From contig JAIXMP010000019.1 of the NCBI GenBank assembly GCA_025677815.1, positions 620,001 through 684,000 of the forward strand: a stretch of DNA of 64,000 nt. The letters run 5' to 3'. The stretch's first letter is position 1. Each line of letters opens with the position of its first letter. The notes below the pieces were generated by a model. That model had not been told where the DNA came from. It saw nothing but the letters and a program-made list of their open reading frames with translations, and ran no database searches. This document shows positions 13,782-26,656 of this stretch, in pieces. Source of the DNA: Phascolomyces articulosus (Eukaryota; Mucoromycota; Mucoromycetes; Mucorales; Lichtheimiaceae). The position numbers were made by a program, and so were the translations under genes.

Positions 13782-16240
13782 TGGTTCAAGCTATATATAT
13801 GTTAAGGAATGGAGGACAACAGCAACAACAAAAACAGACCCCGATCGTCTTCTTTATTATTGACGTTACTGTGTGAATGACTCTATAATGGTGGAAGGAG
13901 AGTGTGTGAATTGGTTCTGTCTTGCATATTAAAAAAAATCTGAACCTTTTGACATTTATGGAAATATGTAGGTTTCACCGTGATTACCTTATTGTTTATT
14001 AGGCTAATCAATACAACAATTCAATTTTCCCACAGCAAAAGATGGATTAATTAAATAATATGGAATGATGATAGAGATGGGAAAGAGAGTAATAGCAATA
14101 GTAGTAGGAATAATAGTAATCTTAAATTAAAGAATGGAGAAGGAAAAGAGAAAGAAGAAGGGAAACGGGGCAGAATCATTAATTAAAGTCGAGTTTATGT
14201 TGCAAAATGAAAAAAAAAAAATAGGGCTGATTTATGGTGGATGCTAGGTGACACCTCATCCAGTATAAAAGGGAGGCGCTTAGCATATTATTGTCACCCT
14301 CATCCGAATGCCGAACACATACATGCGATCTGTGCGTTCTAATGTCCGATTGTCCTTTTTTGCTTTGTTGTTTGTGTTGCTTTACTAAAATCACTGGTAC
14401 TCTTTCTTTCTATTTTTCCTTTGGGATCGAATTCCATATGAGGATACCAAGTAATCTACTGGTAAGTGTAAGCAAAAAAAAAGAAAAGAAAAGAAACATA
14501 CGCATAAGTATAACAATATAATAATAAGAATAGAAAGATAGGCTTTCTCCTTTTCACTTTACACTTTTAAGGATGCGTGTGATTTTTATAATAGTAAACG
14601 AAACGCCACCTTCTTTTTATTTCATTTTATTGGGACCAACGTGATAGGTGATGATGATGTCGAGTGATATCATGATAAATGTGGTGTATAATGTTTCAAG
14701 GTGATAAATAACTAGTTCATGCGTTCTCACCATAACTTGACAAGGTTATTATTTTATACCCAATCACTTTAAAGTAATATAAACAAGATGAACGATCGTC
14801 ATCATGCAGATCCGAACTACTATTATATGGTTACCATATTAATATCTGACTAATACTTTATTTAGCATTCTTTTCAATTCAAGGAGTAAAAATCATACAC
14901 TGCCAGTAAAAATAGTATTTCATAAATCATGCTTTTTGAAATGATGACTTCTTCCGCTAATTCTGTTACCAATATAATTTATCAATCTCCCATCGGGAAG
15001 AATATTTTGAAATAACCATGTCATTATTTTTTGTAAGAAAACACAAAGTAGACGATGATTAGCACGTATTATGAGATATGGTTGTCTTTTTGTATTAGAT
15101 AAAAGAATTACTCCTCATACCATAGCAGGAAACTTTCTTTTTTTCTGTTTTTCCATCCAACTTGTGCTTGTACTACAATATATCTAAAACTTTTAAACAA
15201 TATAAAATAATCACGTCCTTACTATTTGCTTTTCATTACAAGCATTATAGTACGTAGATGGCATTATTCTTCAATTAAGAATTGGATGATTCATTGATAT
15301 TATTTATTAGTATTATTAAGTTTAAAATATAACTATACTATCATTGCTTCCAATACTAACAATGAACAAGTAAAAAGAATTAAGAAACAACGTTGTGTCC
15401 TATTATTGTCGTAATATTATTATTATATATAAAAACGTTTGAAACAAAAACCTTCATCGTTTGGAACCAAAAAAAAAGACATACCTTTCGTATTGATCTT
15501 TTTTTCGTTTTATTTTAACATTCTATTATAACCATTACTAGTTTCATATGTAATGAATTTATATTTGTCGTATATATGTGGGAATAATAAGAAATATCAT
15601 TTCAGTTGGGAATGCTAAAATCCCACATCAAGTTTACGTGTGAAAAAACAGTAAATTCTATTTTGGGATAAGGGATAAAGTGTCAGGTATTATATACTCT
15701 TTTATATTCATGATACCGATTCTCAATATAAAACGGCATTCTAATTTATCTATCAGCAGTTGATAATAAATAAATAAAAAGTCTACATTTCCTGTCTATT
15801 TTTTATTGATGCTGGATTTTCATAGATTCTATATAGATATAAATATTAATTTCTCTTAGCGAGTAGTAGGCCTTTTTTTTTTCTTTATTTTTCATTTCTC
15901 ATCTTTTTATTAAATGAAATTATTTTTTATTACAAATCTTCCAATTAAATGTGAATGCGTCATAAATGAGTTTCCAATATTATACTGTTTATAAAACTCT
16001 CTATTAGTTATCATCACCCTGGTATTATAGTTATTTATTACGTCAGTTATAGTGGATAAAAAAGATGAAAAATACATCTTGATTTAATCGCTCATCAACG
16101 TCAAATACACTCCAATGTAACGTACAACTATGAGTTACTGAAGCACTTTTGTACTACATAGCGTTTTAGCCAGTTTGGCCGAATTTTGGCCGAATTTGGC
16201 AGAAAACAAAACATTTTTATAGTAACATCTGGTGTTTTCA
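13782..16240. other. Intergenic, 5' region of the hybrid kinase; no gene recognised
   Basis: The minus-strand promoter and leader of the hybrid kinase lie immediately right of 13781. A plus-strand TATA-like word (AGTATAAAAGGGAG, about 14260) is followed only by a short ORF without family features. The rest is AT-rich with homopolymer runs, and I see no domain-bearing exon on either strand. Confidence 0.5.
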
Positions 16241-16247
16241 GGTAGGT

Positions 16248-17160
16248 ATGAATATCCACGTCTTTTTTGAGTATCCCCACAATTCTTTTTTTTTTTTCAA
16301 AATAAAAAAAAAAAGTAATATACTTGCACATACCAATGGAACGCAAGAAGCAACTAATACGAATAATCAACAGGAACAAGTCAATCATCGTATCGAAAGA
16401 ATAGAAAACCTATTGGCTCTAATCGATCCAAAAATTGATAGGTTGGCCGATGCATTAGAAACCGGTGGTTCTTCAATATACATCAGAGTAGACGATGGCA
16501 GCGATGAGCATCCGGAAGAACGGCAGCGAGAGAGCAACAAGGAAACGAACTACAGCGACGACGTGCTCCCCTGTTGGAGGTGTTTACTAGAAAGCCTTCA
16601 ACCAATATCAACTCTACGCATATCAAAAATGCAATTACAAGCGTCGCGTTAGCCAGAAACAAGAATCCACAAGAAATGATCAGAAATTTGTAAAACAGGG
16701 CTCTGGAGGCGGCAACATATATGCAAAAATTTGTGGTTGTGGAGGAACATAAATACGACCCATCTTGGAAAATTCAATTCGGCATATGGCAGAACGAGAA
16801 TTCAACATGATAACATTACATTACTAAGAGAACCTCATTTACCATTAAAGCAGTGTCACAAAAATTGGATAGGAAAATATCTACCCATGGGTCGGTAGGC
16901 GTATGTAGCACGGCAAGCTGCAGAAAGAAGGAGAATCCCAGCGGTACCAGAATCCAAAAATTCTACAGTACAAAGGTAATTGTTGAAAATTAGTATAAAA
17001 GGGGTGTTTGAGTATAAGAAAGGATGAGATACAATTTATTATTGATGATATTTATTAATATACTGTGTACATTAAAATATATATATGTTGACGTTTATAG
17101 AATTGAAGAAGATGTTGACGGATATGATAGCCAATCGGTAATTTCAGCAACAAGCATGTC
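16248..17160 (+). pseudogene. Decayed coding remnant with RIERIENLLALIDPKIDRL region, possible mobile-element ORF
   Basis: An open stretch of about 16,330-16,560 reads RIERIENLLALIDPKIDRL...IRVDDGSDEHPEERQR, coiled-coil then acidic. The same protein appears to continue one frame over from about 16,560 (LLEVFTRKPSTNIN, NAITSVALARNKNP), meets an in-frame TAA near 16,680, then goes on (NRALEAATYMQKFVVVEEHK, YDPSWKIQFGIWQNENST) to a TGA near 16,800. A possible later exon (about 17,101-17,160: EEDVDGYDSQSVISATSM) follows a GT-AG-like gap. At least one frameshift and two stops mark it as dead. The tail at 17.45-17.53 kb matches a second locus (see the repeat entry). My impression that related ORFs are repeated in mucoralean genomes is memory only. 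Function unknown. Confidence 0.55.
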
Positions 17161-17445
17161 ACGACCAGGTACTGATTATCATCAATGTCAATAACATATA
17201 GCTATTGATAATGTACTTCATGAAATCACGAATGATTGGATATGCTAATTCTAATTTATCATAATATGAAACATACACGACCATTAGAATCGAAATCCCG
17301 TTGATGTAAATCAAGTAAATTCTTCTTCCTTTTCCTTTTACTACTGTATCACACTACCACATCATCCACACTAGCTTGACTTTTCCTCCCAAAAGGGGTT
17401 TTTTCAGCTAATGCTACATATCTTTATTCATACATAACTTCACAC

Positions 17446-17530
17446 CAAAGTACCGCAAGGAAGCGACCATATGCTTATAGGCGCAGGTCAAGTCAGTCTT
17501 CTACATTAATAAATATAAATTTTAATCTAA
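17446..17530 (+). repeat. Shared 3'-terminal module, copy 1
   Basis: About 85 nt strongly similar to 49,895-49,980 on the same strand. Shared words include AAAGTACCGC, TAGGCGCAGGTCAA, CTTCTACATTAATAAAT and TAAATTTTAA. In one frame both copies end in the same short peptide (GAGQ-x-x-LLH then TAA); another frame is also open in both, so the coding frame is unsettled. It probably marks the 3' end of a dispersed element or gene family. Confidence 0.7.
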
Positions 17531-19360
17531 ATTAAGTAAATTACTGTTATCTTGTTGCAACATCATGAAAGATATTGTGGGGAAAAGGCGTAAAATAAAA
17601 AAGGGGAAGGAGAAAAGGAACAAGAGATATTTTTTTTATGTTTAAATTGATTATACAACGAATATAATAAAATTATCTCCAATCCAATACACTGGATTTA
17701 CCTTGCGCACAGAAAATTAAATCGTAACCCAGAATAAAAGCATAGTCTGATGTTTGTACGTATATGATGGAAAAAATATTTTCTTATTTTTAATAATAGT
17801 ATAAAAAAAGAGAACACTATGAACTAATAAATGTCAATAGTTGAATAGGGATCAAAGAGCATGTTATAATCATCTTCAACTCTATTATATGTGTCAAGTT
17901 TACTTTTATATAATATAAAATTCAATAAAATATGCGAAGATCGACAAGAAAAAGATAAATCTCCATTTCACATCATACATACCAAGCCGTTTCTTTGTAA
18001 AGCAGTAGGCCTGGAAGGAAGACCAGTTATTATGTGAGGTAGTCAATGTTGTGTGATTTAATAATAATAGCTACTACAAATCATTTTTATATCAATTGAT
18101 AACAAAATTTTTTGCTCTTCTTTCATTCATGTGGTTTTTCTTGATTGTTTTCTTGTTTTTCTCAAAGGGATTTTCATAATGGATGATGACCAATCCAACA
18201 ATAATATTTTTTGGCAATTCATTTACTTGTTTATCCATAATAATAGATGATAATATAACTATATACTAACACCAATTCTTTCAGATATAGCTAAAAGCAA
18301 TATCAATATGCAAAAACTGTACCGTTAAAAAAATTGGAATATGGACTTGAGTTTATTTGATAAAAACAGGACCATGCTCACAAGTCAGTTATAAGGAACA
18401 TGTCTGAGTATACGTATCATTCACTTTCTCACCTTTACCAATTGATGTCTTTTGGTGTTTTTCGTTCTATATGCTTATTACCTTCTTTACATAATACCGC
18501 ATAATTAGGTGCTTTCTTTTAATGCATATGTTACTTCATTCTTTACACAATCTCAAATCATTTATTATCACAAAAAATACCCTTATTTTTTGTATACGTA
18601 ATATAATAATAACATCCGCAGTTTATTTCATATATCATATAATTCATCTTCAATTCATACCAGCGAATGCGAGCATATACAGTATGGATTAAACTAGGCT
18701 ACGTGTTTTTCAAGTAATTAATGCAGGCAAATGGGGATCCCACATCATTTTCATTAGGTATTATCAGTAAAAAGGTTACTCTTCTGCTGACTGTCTGGTC
18801 AAAGAAACAACATTGACTGATTCGAAGAAGAATATCTCATATTCAATAGTGTCAGATACATTCCAAAAAACCATTGAAAAATCTATTCCTGTACTTATTT
18901 TATGCTCAAGAAACCAGAAAGAGCTTTATAGAAAAAAACTAACAAGAATTTGTTCAAATCAAATATTTTGGGAAAGTATCAAAGTTTTTGGAAAAAATTC
19001 TGAAATTCAAGAATCGAAAGTACAGTTTGATTGAGAAAATAACAAAAACGCTTTGAAAGGAGCCATCATATGTACATTGTATTTCTGTGTAAAAAAAGCA
19101 AGAAACTATCCTGACAATATAAGTAGGTCCAACTCAATTTATTGTCTAAAAAAAGCATACGGGTTCTTTACTCCATTTGTAATACTTCTTTTTAGACCAA
19201 TGGTCATATCAATAGTGACATCCGATGAATTTCAGCAAAGGAGAAGAAACGGGTATATAAAATATGTATATTATGTCCTATTTTTTTTTTGTTTACGTTG
19301 GTCTACATGTAATACATTGTTATGTTCACGCAAAAAAAAAAAAAAAAAAAGAATCAACAA
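17531..19360. other. Intergenic, no gene recognised
   Basis: AT-rich DNA with homopolymer runs. A 73-codon plus-strand ORF at 18,813-19,034 has an asparagine/lysine-rich, low-information composition and no motif; it could be an outlying piece of the decayed gene that follows, but nothing supports that. Confidence 0.45.
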
Positions 19361-21030
19361 ATGGAACAAGAAGGTCATACTTTGACATTAGAGGAGAAGA
19401 AGGTCATGAGGTATGATGATATACTGGGTGTAAAGGTGAGCGAATGTGTTAAAGAGGCATAATGCTGATTTTTTTTTGTCATATAAAACAGTCGTGTCTT
19501 AAGTCGCTTAATTAATATGATAGATGCATCAGTTGAAGGACAAAGAACGCTGTTTGATATGAATGAATGGGAATCCTTCGCCAATGGTTTGAAAGTACAA
19601 TATCGATCAGAATTAGATCCATCATTTGTAAAACAACATGTATTAGACACTTGGAGTATTATCACAAACGTAAAGTTATATTAATTATCTTGCTTTGGAT
19701 TTTGTAAATATGAAACGCACATAAACAGTTACTAATTGTGTCAATGTATCATTAGTTGTGTCAATCCGAAAATCAATTTGAAAAGGTTCAACAGTACCTT
19801 AAAAGAATACAATCGGCTGATTCGATTTTTAGATCAAATAGAAAGTTATTCAAAGTATTCGAATTAATGTAAGTATGAAATAATATAGAATACTAAAATT
19901 GGAGATGTCTTTTGTTGTATGACTAAATTAACGAAATGTTATAGTCTTGATCTGGAAGAAAATCATCCAAACACGTTTGATATCAAAAAAGGAAGCAAAG
20001 TCACTGAAACTGACCACTTGGTTTGCCTTTGGATTCCCCCTTTTGACATTTTACTTTCTATTGATAACAGCTCGGTCAGATTAAAGAGGTAAATTGATTT
20101 ATCCTCTTATTATTTTGTTTCAACTATACTGCTATTGTTATTGCTACTAAACAAAATACTTCTTTGTTGGTGAATCAGTTTCCCAACGCAGCACACAAGC
20201 AAACCGACTTCGTTTTGATTCTACTGGCCATACGATCGCTTTCTAAATCGACTTACGTTTCGTGGTGGACTTTAATGATAATGAATATGACGTCACAGCT
20301 GGTGAACTATCTAAAATGCTTCCAAGCAATGCAAGATTTTTTGGCGATGAATATAAATTCGTGCGTGAAGTAAAGACATCGTCGATGGTTTAGTAGACAC
20401 ATTCAATGGGGATAGAGCATGTGATGATACTATTGGTTGGATGTTGCAGTTATCTGGTAAGTTTCTGTTTATCATTGAACCTTTTTAGAGAGGTGAAAAG
20501 ACGTTTCTTTTTGAAAATCAGTAATAACAATATTGTTTATAGGACCTGTTGGTGAGGTTTCTTCTGTACATTTAATCAAGCGTACATTTTATGTTGCAAT
20601 TCCCGAGCAAAAGATCCACATACCCAAGTCTATTTTTAGTATGAGTGAATTTCCGAAAATGCTCTCCTCCTTGCTGGTGTTTACGGTAAGTATTTGGAGA
20701 AGTGAAGGATGGTATTTATTTTTTCCAACATACAAGATATTAACTTGGGTAATTAATATATAGCATAAAATTCAAGAAAGTGCATATGATATGATAGCAA
20801 CTCTTCAATCTTTAGAAGACCGTCGAACTTCTATAGGAGGTCGAGTTGAGCGCCCATCAATATCAACTGTACCATGTGTTAAAAGCGGTTGAACGTGCCA
20901 AACATACTATGCACCCCCATCAGATGGTAATGATCCTGTACTCAATGATATTCCAGGATATCAATCTGCAAATATTTATAAAAATCAACAATCAACAATC
21001 AACAATCAAGAAAAATACAATATCACCACG
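19361..21030 (+). pseudogene. Decayed multi-exon gene of unknown function
   Basis: Seven exon-like blocks are separated by short gaps with GT...AG ends. Successive peptides include MEQEGHTLTLEEKKVMRYDD, MIDASVEGQRTLFDMNEWES, VKQHVLDTWSIITN | LCQSENQFEKVQQYLKRI, DHLVCLWIPPFDILLSIDNS, DLRFVVDFNDNEYDVTAGEL, DTFNGDRACDDTIGWMLQL, GPVGEVSSVHLIKRTFYVAI and IQESAYDMIATLQSLEDR. Two lesions are clear: an in-frame TAA at 20,244-20,246 and a one-nucleotide frame shift near 20,372-20,376. Splice signals and hydrophobic patterning are otherwise intact, so decay is fairly recent. No catalytic motif seen. It resembles uncharacterised protein families I associate with Mucorales genomes, but that is recollection, not evidence. 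Confidence 0.65.
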
Positions 21031-21040
21031 GCAAAAATGA

Positions 21041-23675
21041 GCATTAATAATGAATGTGTCATACACAAAACCTTTAGTTATTAGAAGTAATTGAATATTT
21101 TACTATTTTAACTACAAGTGAAGTTGCTTCAGTTTTATCAAAAGATTTTTCCTACTGGTATATACATTTCATAATTCGTTTTTCTATTAAGTACAAGAGT
21201 ATACTTTTAAGTAAGTATTAATTTTTTTTTATAAAATGTAAGGAACGTCCCGTATAAAAACCAGCTCCCGGTCATCTTCTGACGGAGGATTCAGCCTTGC
21301 CCCAAGTAGTAATAATAATCTCTTCTTTGACCACAATTTTTTTTTATTGTTTTTTCCAAGTCACCTTTTGTGTTGAACTTTTTTTTTCATTTTTTACGTA
21401 TTAAAGTAACCTCCTTTCTCTCATTCTTTTGATCTTATATTATATTATACTCAATAAATACCTCATTCATCAGACATAAAATTCTACGTTTTTATGATAT
21501 TCTTATATGGATGGAAAAACATGATTGTATTTTCTTAAAAATAAAATTGAGTATATATCTTAAAAACCAGAGAAAGTTTTAGTTGCAATTCAATATGGAG
21601 ATCCAAAACCATAAAAGATTAAAGTAACCCAAGTGTTTATTCGAGAATATCCCAAGGACACACCCAGATAATGCGAAAAAAAATATCATAGAATTCTTTT
21701 CGTATCGCTTTAATTTACTCGCCATGAATTTTATAATTCCTGATAGCATTAAACTTATTGTAGACTATCATTAAGGTTGAAATGCACAATCAGCAGGGTA
21801 ATAATTAAATAATGTTTATTCAAGATTATGGCAACAAAATGCGTTTTCCAAGCTTTATCCAACTTTTATTATCAAGAGAAGTTACACATTATATTCAGGA
21901 ATTCTATCGTAGTATTTTCTGCTGTACTATTCCCTACTTTTTATTATTCTACATAGATAAAAATCAGGATACTACTTTTGTTATACACACACGTGATAAG
22001 GAGAAGTTAGGATGACGTGGTGGATACGTTAAGCCATGGTTCATTGCACTCAGATTTGTAATGATAATAATACACTTGATAACCTTGGCTTTCAACTTCT
22101 TTCTCCTTCTTTAATTCATTAAAATTTGCTTTTACAATACCTTAAAAAAGGGCATCTTTGTACAATGTGGTAGTAACTAAATATCAACTATCCGAGTTTT
22201 ATAGTAGTCGCAATGCTGCTGTTGCCTTATAATAATCCATTATCCTATCGAGTAAAAGAAATAAAAATATTGATGGTGAACAGCAATTTTGTTTATTTCA
22301 GGTAATATTCAACATCATTCTGCAGTATGTTTCTTTACGTAGAATATATTGATAGATGATATATAGACATTGAAACCAGATATATAAACCTCTCTTACAT
22401 ATTTACTCAATGTTTTGTATTCATATATCTTCTGCCTTCCTTTTTTATATACGTTCGAGTTGGATCGAAATTTAAGTTTTTGGTAATGTGCTTTCCCCAA
22501 TGGAGAATGAAGCTTTTAAAAATAATTCCGGTTTTCTTTTTCTTAGTCTTTTCCATCCAAAGAATTTTATAAAACAAACTATACCAAATTTCTTAAACAG
22601 AATAATAAAAGGAATATATAGATTTCTGAGCATGTTTTGTGATTGTAGGATGCTTTTACTTTTGAAAGAAAAATGATGTCTTGGTTGGGAATGCTCTTTA
22701 GGACCGTTTGAAAAGTAATTAAAAAAAGAATGGTATGGATGAAGAAAATGGACATCGAATCGTCAATAAAAAATGTGTTACTTATTGTAGAAAATAATCA
22801 ATATATCTGATTTGCTCATGATTCCGTCATGGTAATGAGCATTATTACTATTGGATATAATACAGGTATATAGGGATTATTTGTCAATTTGAATAGATAA
22901 ACTACATTAAATTAAGACACTTTAACATCATGTTCATTAGCTTATGATGGAATAAGAGCGTTATGTTGTACATGCAGGTTTATCATAGCGATGGTTTCAT
23001 CAAAAGTATGTAATTCTAAATATAATTTCAACTCATTGATATACAGACAGCAGTAACGCCATCATTTTTATTTTATCATTAGAGTATGCTGTGACATCAC
23101 ATGATATAAATATTCTTTTTCACTTTATTGCTAGAATCATACCATTATAATTCAATATGCCAACAGGAAGAGCAATAATGGTTAGTATTATTTTGTAATC
23201 AAGCATATCATCCAGTATACTGGTAATACCTATCGCATATATTTTACTAATTTTTAAAGTTCCACAAAAGATGCATTATAGGAAATCCGGATTTCTGGAA
23301 TGTCTACACTCTGTTTTTAGACAAGCTTTTCATTTTTATACGCACTGCCTTTACAGAAAGATGATGAATGGTAGAACATGTGGAATACTCACACTTTTCT
23401 TTTTGTACCACATAAATTTCCCTTTCTAAACACATATTATTAATTCAACGAGTAATATACGCAACCCATTCATTTAAATGATATATAGAAATACTTTTTA
23501 TAGATGATAATAAAAAAAATAAAGGCTATTATATAAATCTCTCTTTTTTTTAGATTGCTGTGAAAAAAAAATGATAAAAAAAACGAATAATAATTATAAT
23601 GAATATAGAGAAGCGTAGGAGGATGGCATGATATTTATATGTATTGAGGGAGCAAAAAGAAAAAAAAAGCATGAA
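21041..23675. other. Intergenic, no gene recognised
   Basis: AT-rich sequence between the decayed gene and the 3' end of the Kelch-BTB gene. Short ORFs at 21.8 and 22.3-22.7 kb are low-complexity and lack domain features or splice structure. Confidence 0.5.
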
Positions 23676-25907
23676 TTAAAAACGAATTCCAATATTAGGT
23701 CTTTCTTTTGTTGCAGGTGAAGGAGGAGCATTTGCATGTAATGCAGTAATGCTTCCTTTACGGAATTTACTACTTGTAGTACTACTAACAACACTTGCTG
23801 GAGGATGTGTATGAGTGGATAACATGGTCCCCGATTTAGACATACGAGGAACTGGTGGATTCGCAGAAGAAGAAGCTAAATCATGCGTCGTACTTGATTT
23901 ACTTGTTGCCAATTTTCGTAATGTTGGATTACCACCGGAAGAGGATGGAATAATGCCTGTTGCAAATGGATCTTCGGAAGAATCTTGACTAGGTATACGT
24001 TGAAAACTACTACTGTATTCTGGATTCTCATACGAAGGACGTCGTCCGACTTCTTCTGCATGTTCTTGTTGTTGTTGCATCATTTGTTGTTGTTGTTGAA
24101 GCATTTTTTTGGCATTAATCATAACCCTTAAAGCTCTGATTTGTAATGCTGTTCGACACGTCAACGCAGCTGTTTCATAGACCATACTTGCCGTGGAGAT
24201 GGTCAAGATTTGATGTAATGCATGCGTGGCTAGTTGACTTAATCTTGGCATTTGATACATGTCGGCCAAAATTAATAATCGAGATAAAATATGAGGCTGA
24301 TGTTGCTGTGCTGTCATTAAATGATCCGTATAAATATATTGTAAAAAGGCCAAAGCGACCGGGTAATTTTCTGGGAAAGCCAATGACTTGTAATACGAGT
24401 CACCATGTTCATTCATATTATTTGGATGACTATTACTTTTTTGTATACCACCCCCAATTTCAACCCCATTACTTCCATTACTTCCGCTAGACGACATGTT
24501 ACTTGCTGAAGGGGACGCCATGAGTTTTGAAAAATACGGCCATCGTTGTGACAAAATGGACGAATTGGCAGGAATTGATTTCTTGTCAAACGTGATCAAT
24601 TCAATATCAGACATACTAGGTTCATTCAACATACTCAATCCCAATTCTTGAGCAATGGGAGCACAGGTCGAAGGAGGATGTAAATAAATACCAAATGCTT
24701 CCATATCCACTGTTGCAATATGATCAAAATTCACTTGACGTCGATTGTAATCTTCCAATAAATCCCGATCCCTATGACCCAACACGTAAAATTTATGATG
24801 ATCATCTTCTGCTAATACCCCTCGATTCCATGATCCAGATGAAAATGTCGCACCTGTGTCAATCCGCATCCATACTAAATTGGCTAAATTCAATGCCCAT
24901 ATATGAAATGATCGATGGGTAGGTGTTAAATAGGTGCCTGTCAAAATCATATGATGACCTAATAAATGACCCATCGGGAATCGTAACCCAGGTGGTAATG
25001 AAGCGCCAGACATCTCGGCCGAGTGATCTCGATATTGTGGCCATTGATTTCGTAATGGATAAAATATTTGTAAATCGCGTGCGACGTCAGCAAAATTGTA
25101 ATTTGAGTAGACGCAAATAGGGAGATTACTACTATCATCGTCTGGTGTTGTTGCGTTTGGGTTCGTTGTGGTCGTGGTCGTAGGATTATTATTGCCGGTA
25201 GATGTAGATGTTGTGGAAGAAGTAGAGGATGCAGCTGGTAACGTAAAAGGTGAATTATTATTTTTCAAGGTAGGATCATTTAATCTTGGACTACAGATCA
25301 CAGATCGGTAAGCACCATATTGTCCTTCTAAGGGACATCCTTGAATCCAAACAAATGTTTTTAAATCCAATACATTGATTTCTTTGATATATTGATTGGC
25401 CATGTCCTGACCTCCCATTACGACCAATTTATCTTGAGCTGTTGTAATGACTGCTAAATGAGCATATCGAGGTTGAGGACTAAATATACTAGGTCCAATT
25501 TCCGGATAGGTCCATGTCATGGTTTGTAAATTTAATAAACATACGTCGTCCAGCGCGCATAATTCTTGTTGAGGATTATTATTGTTGATATTACTGCTAT
25601 TACTATGGCTCATACCACCAAAGACTACCATATGGTTTTTATAGGTATTGGCTGAATGGAAATAACGCGGTTGAGGGGCAGGTGTGGAATCGGGCGATGC
25701 TACATGGCGTCTCCATACCAATGTCGTCAAGTCCAATACATAAAGATGATTGGTCATTTGTCTTGAAGACACCAATCGTCCACCAAAGACATACATGGCA
25801 TTGTTAACAACAATAGTAGAAGCCCCTACCAATGGAGGAGGAATTTCACCTGACGTTGGACTCGTTTCGGTTGTAAGATCAGCAATAGATTGTACACCAG
25901 GACTCAT
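23676..25907 (-). CDS. Kelch-repeat / BTB-BACK domain protein (LZTR1-like layout)
   Basis: Single-exon gene of 743 codons starting MSPGVQSIADLTTE. The N-terminal half (about residues 25-400) is a Kelch beta-propeller: repeated blade signatures include AMYVFGGRL, HMVVFGGMS, DKLVVMGGQ and KFYVLGH, with W-containing strands such as TTLVWRRH and QTMTWTYPE. A BTB domain follows at about 425-560 (SDIELITFDKKSIPANSSIL, then the late helices around ENYPVALAFLQYIYTD), with a BACK-like helical segment (LLILADMYQMPRLSQLATHA). The BTB carries a Ser/Gly/Asn-rich insertion. The C-terminal 150 residues are disordered, with a polyQ/M tract and Ser-rich segments. Proteins of this layout often serve as CUL3 adaptors or cytoskeletal scaffolds; the partner cannot be told here. 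It is transcribed divergently from the hydrolase gene at 26657. Confidence 0.88.
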   Translation of the reverse strand: MSPGVQSIADLTTETSPTSGEIPPPLVGASTIVVNNAMYVFGGRLVSSRQMTNHLYVLDLTTLVWRRHVASPDSTPAPQPRYFHSANTYKNHMVVFGGMSHSNSSNINNNNPQQELCALDDVCLLNLQTMTWTYPEIGPSIFSPQPRYAHLAVITTAQDKLVVMGGQDMANQYIKEINVLDLKTFVWIQGCPLEGQYGAYRSVICSPRLNDPTLKNNNSPFTLPAASSTSSTTSTSTGNNNPTTTTTTNPNATTPDDDSSNLPICVYSNYNFADVARDLQIFYPLRNQWPQYRDHSAEMSGASLPPGLRFPMGHLLGHHMILTGTYLTPTHRSFHIWALNLANLVWMRIDTGATFSSGSWNRGVLAEDDHHKFYVLGHRDRDLLEDYNRRQVNFDHIATVDMEAFGIYLHPPSTCAPIAQELGLSMLNEPSMSDIELITFDKKSIPANSSILSQRWPYFSKLMASPSASNMSSSGSNGSNGVEIGGGIQKSNSHPNNMNEHGDSYYKSLAFPENYPVALAFLQYIYTDHLMTAQQHQPHILSRLLILADMYQMPRLSQLATHALHQILTISTASMVYETAALTCRTALQIRALRVMINAKKMLQQQQQMMQQQQEHAEEVGRRPSYENPEYSSSFQRIPSQDSSEDPFATGIIPSSSGGNPTLRKLATSKSSTTHDLASSSANPPVPRMSKSGTMLSTHTHPPASVVSSTTSSKFRKGSITALHANAPPSPATKERPNIGIRF

Positions 25908-26656
25908 TGGCTGAATGAATGAATTGAGTGTAAAAAATAGTAATAATAAGGTGAAGGGTTTTTCTTTGAATTGACAAGGCTATATGTATATAGAGGTGTT
26001 GTTTTATCTATTAGAATAAAAAACAAAAAGAAGGAAGAGGAGGTTTTTTGTTTTCGAAGAAAATAAGAAGGGGAAATAATATATAAAGGGAAGGGAGGTA
26101 TCGTGGAGGAAGTGTATAAAGTCAATAAGCCCTTGTTTTTTTTTTCTTATAAAAGAGAAGAAAAGAGAAAGGAGAGTTAAAAGGTTGGATGAAGCAGGGA
26201 AAAAAAAAGTGAATTGGGATTACACAAGGTCTAGAAAGGAGGGAGAGACAACTTTTTGGTCCATACAGACTTTCTATTGTTGTTATTATTATTATTAATT
26301 ATACCCGATTCCCAAACAAACGACTTATTAAATAGCTAAATAGCTTCTAATATATAGTGTGTGTAAGGTAAAGTACACGGGTTTGTACCTTGATTGCACA
26401 TATCCTTATTATAAAATATGTTAACATTGTTCCACTGAATAAGCAAATCGACCAGTACTTGAGGCTAAAAATAATTAAGCTTTTTTTTTTTACCTGCAAG
26501 TATACTTTTCCGCTCTCGATCTCGGCCATACATTTTAAGCGGGGCGACGCTTGAACCTGAACCTGACCTTTCTCTTTTTTTTTAAATAATTCCCATATTT
26601 CTTTTTCTCTCACGGCAACCTGCACCTCTTTTTTTTCCTCTTTTTTTTTTTTTACA
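25908..26656. promoter_or_regulatory. Divergent promoter region
   Basis: About 750 nt between two divergently oriented starts (Kelch-BTB at 25907 on the minus strand, formamidase-like hydrolase at 26657 on the plus strand). It has long T and A tracts, including one ending directly at the plus-strand ATG. No specific operator could be assigned. Confidence 0.5.

Noticed and set aside
14291..14521. Cys-rich 76-codon ORF after a TATA-like word
   Set aside because: The cysteine pattern comes from a T/G-rich stretch, the rest is low-complexity, and the ATG is too close to the TATA-like word for a normal leader.
18813..19385. Two plus-strand ORFs ahead of the decayed gene at 19.4 kb
   Set aside because: Lys/Asn/Phe-rich AT-driven composition and a poly-A-encoded end; no continuity with the following exons.
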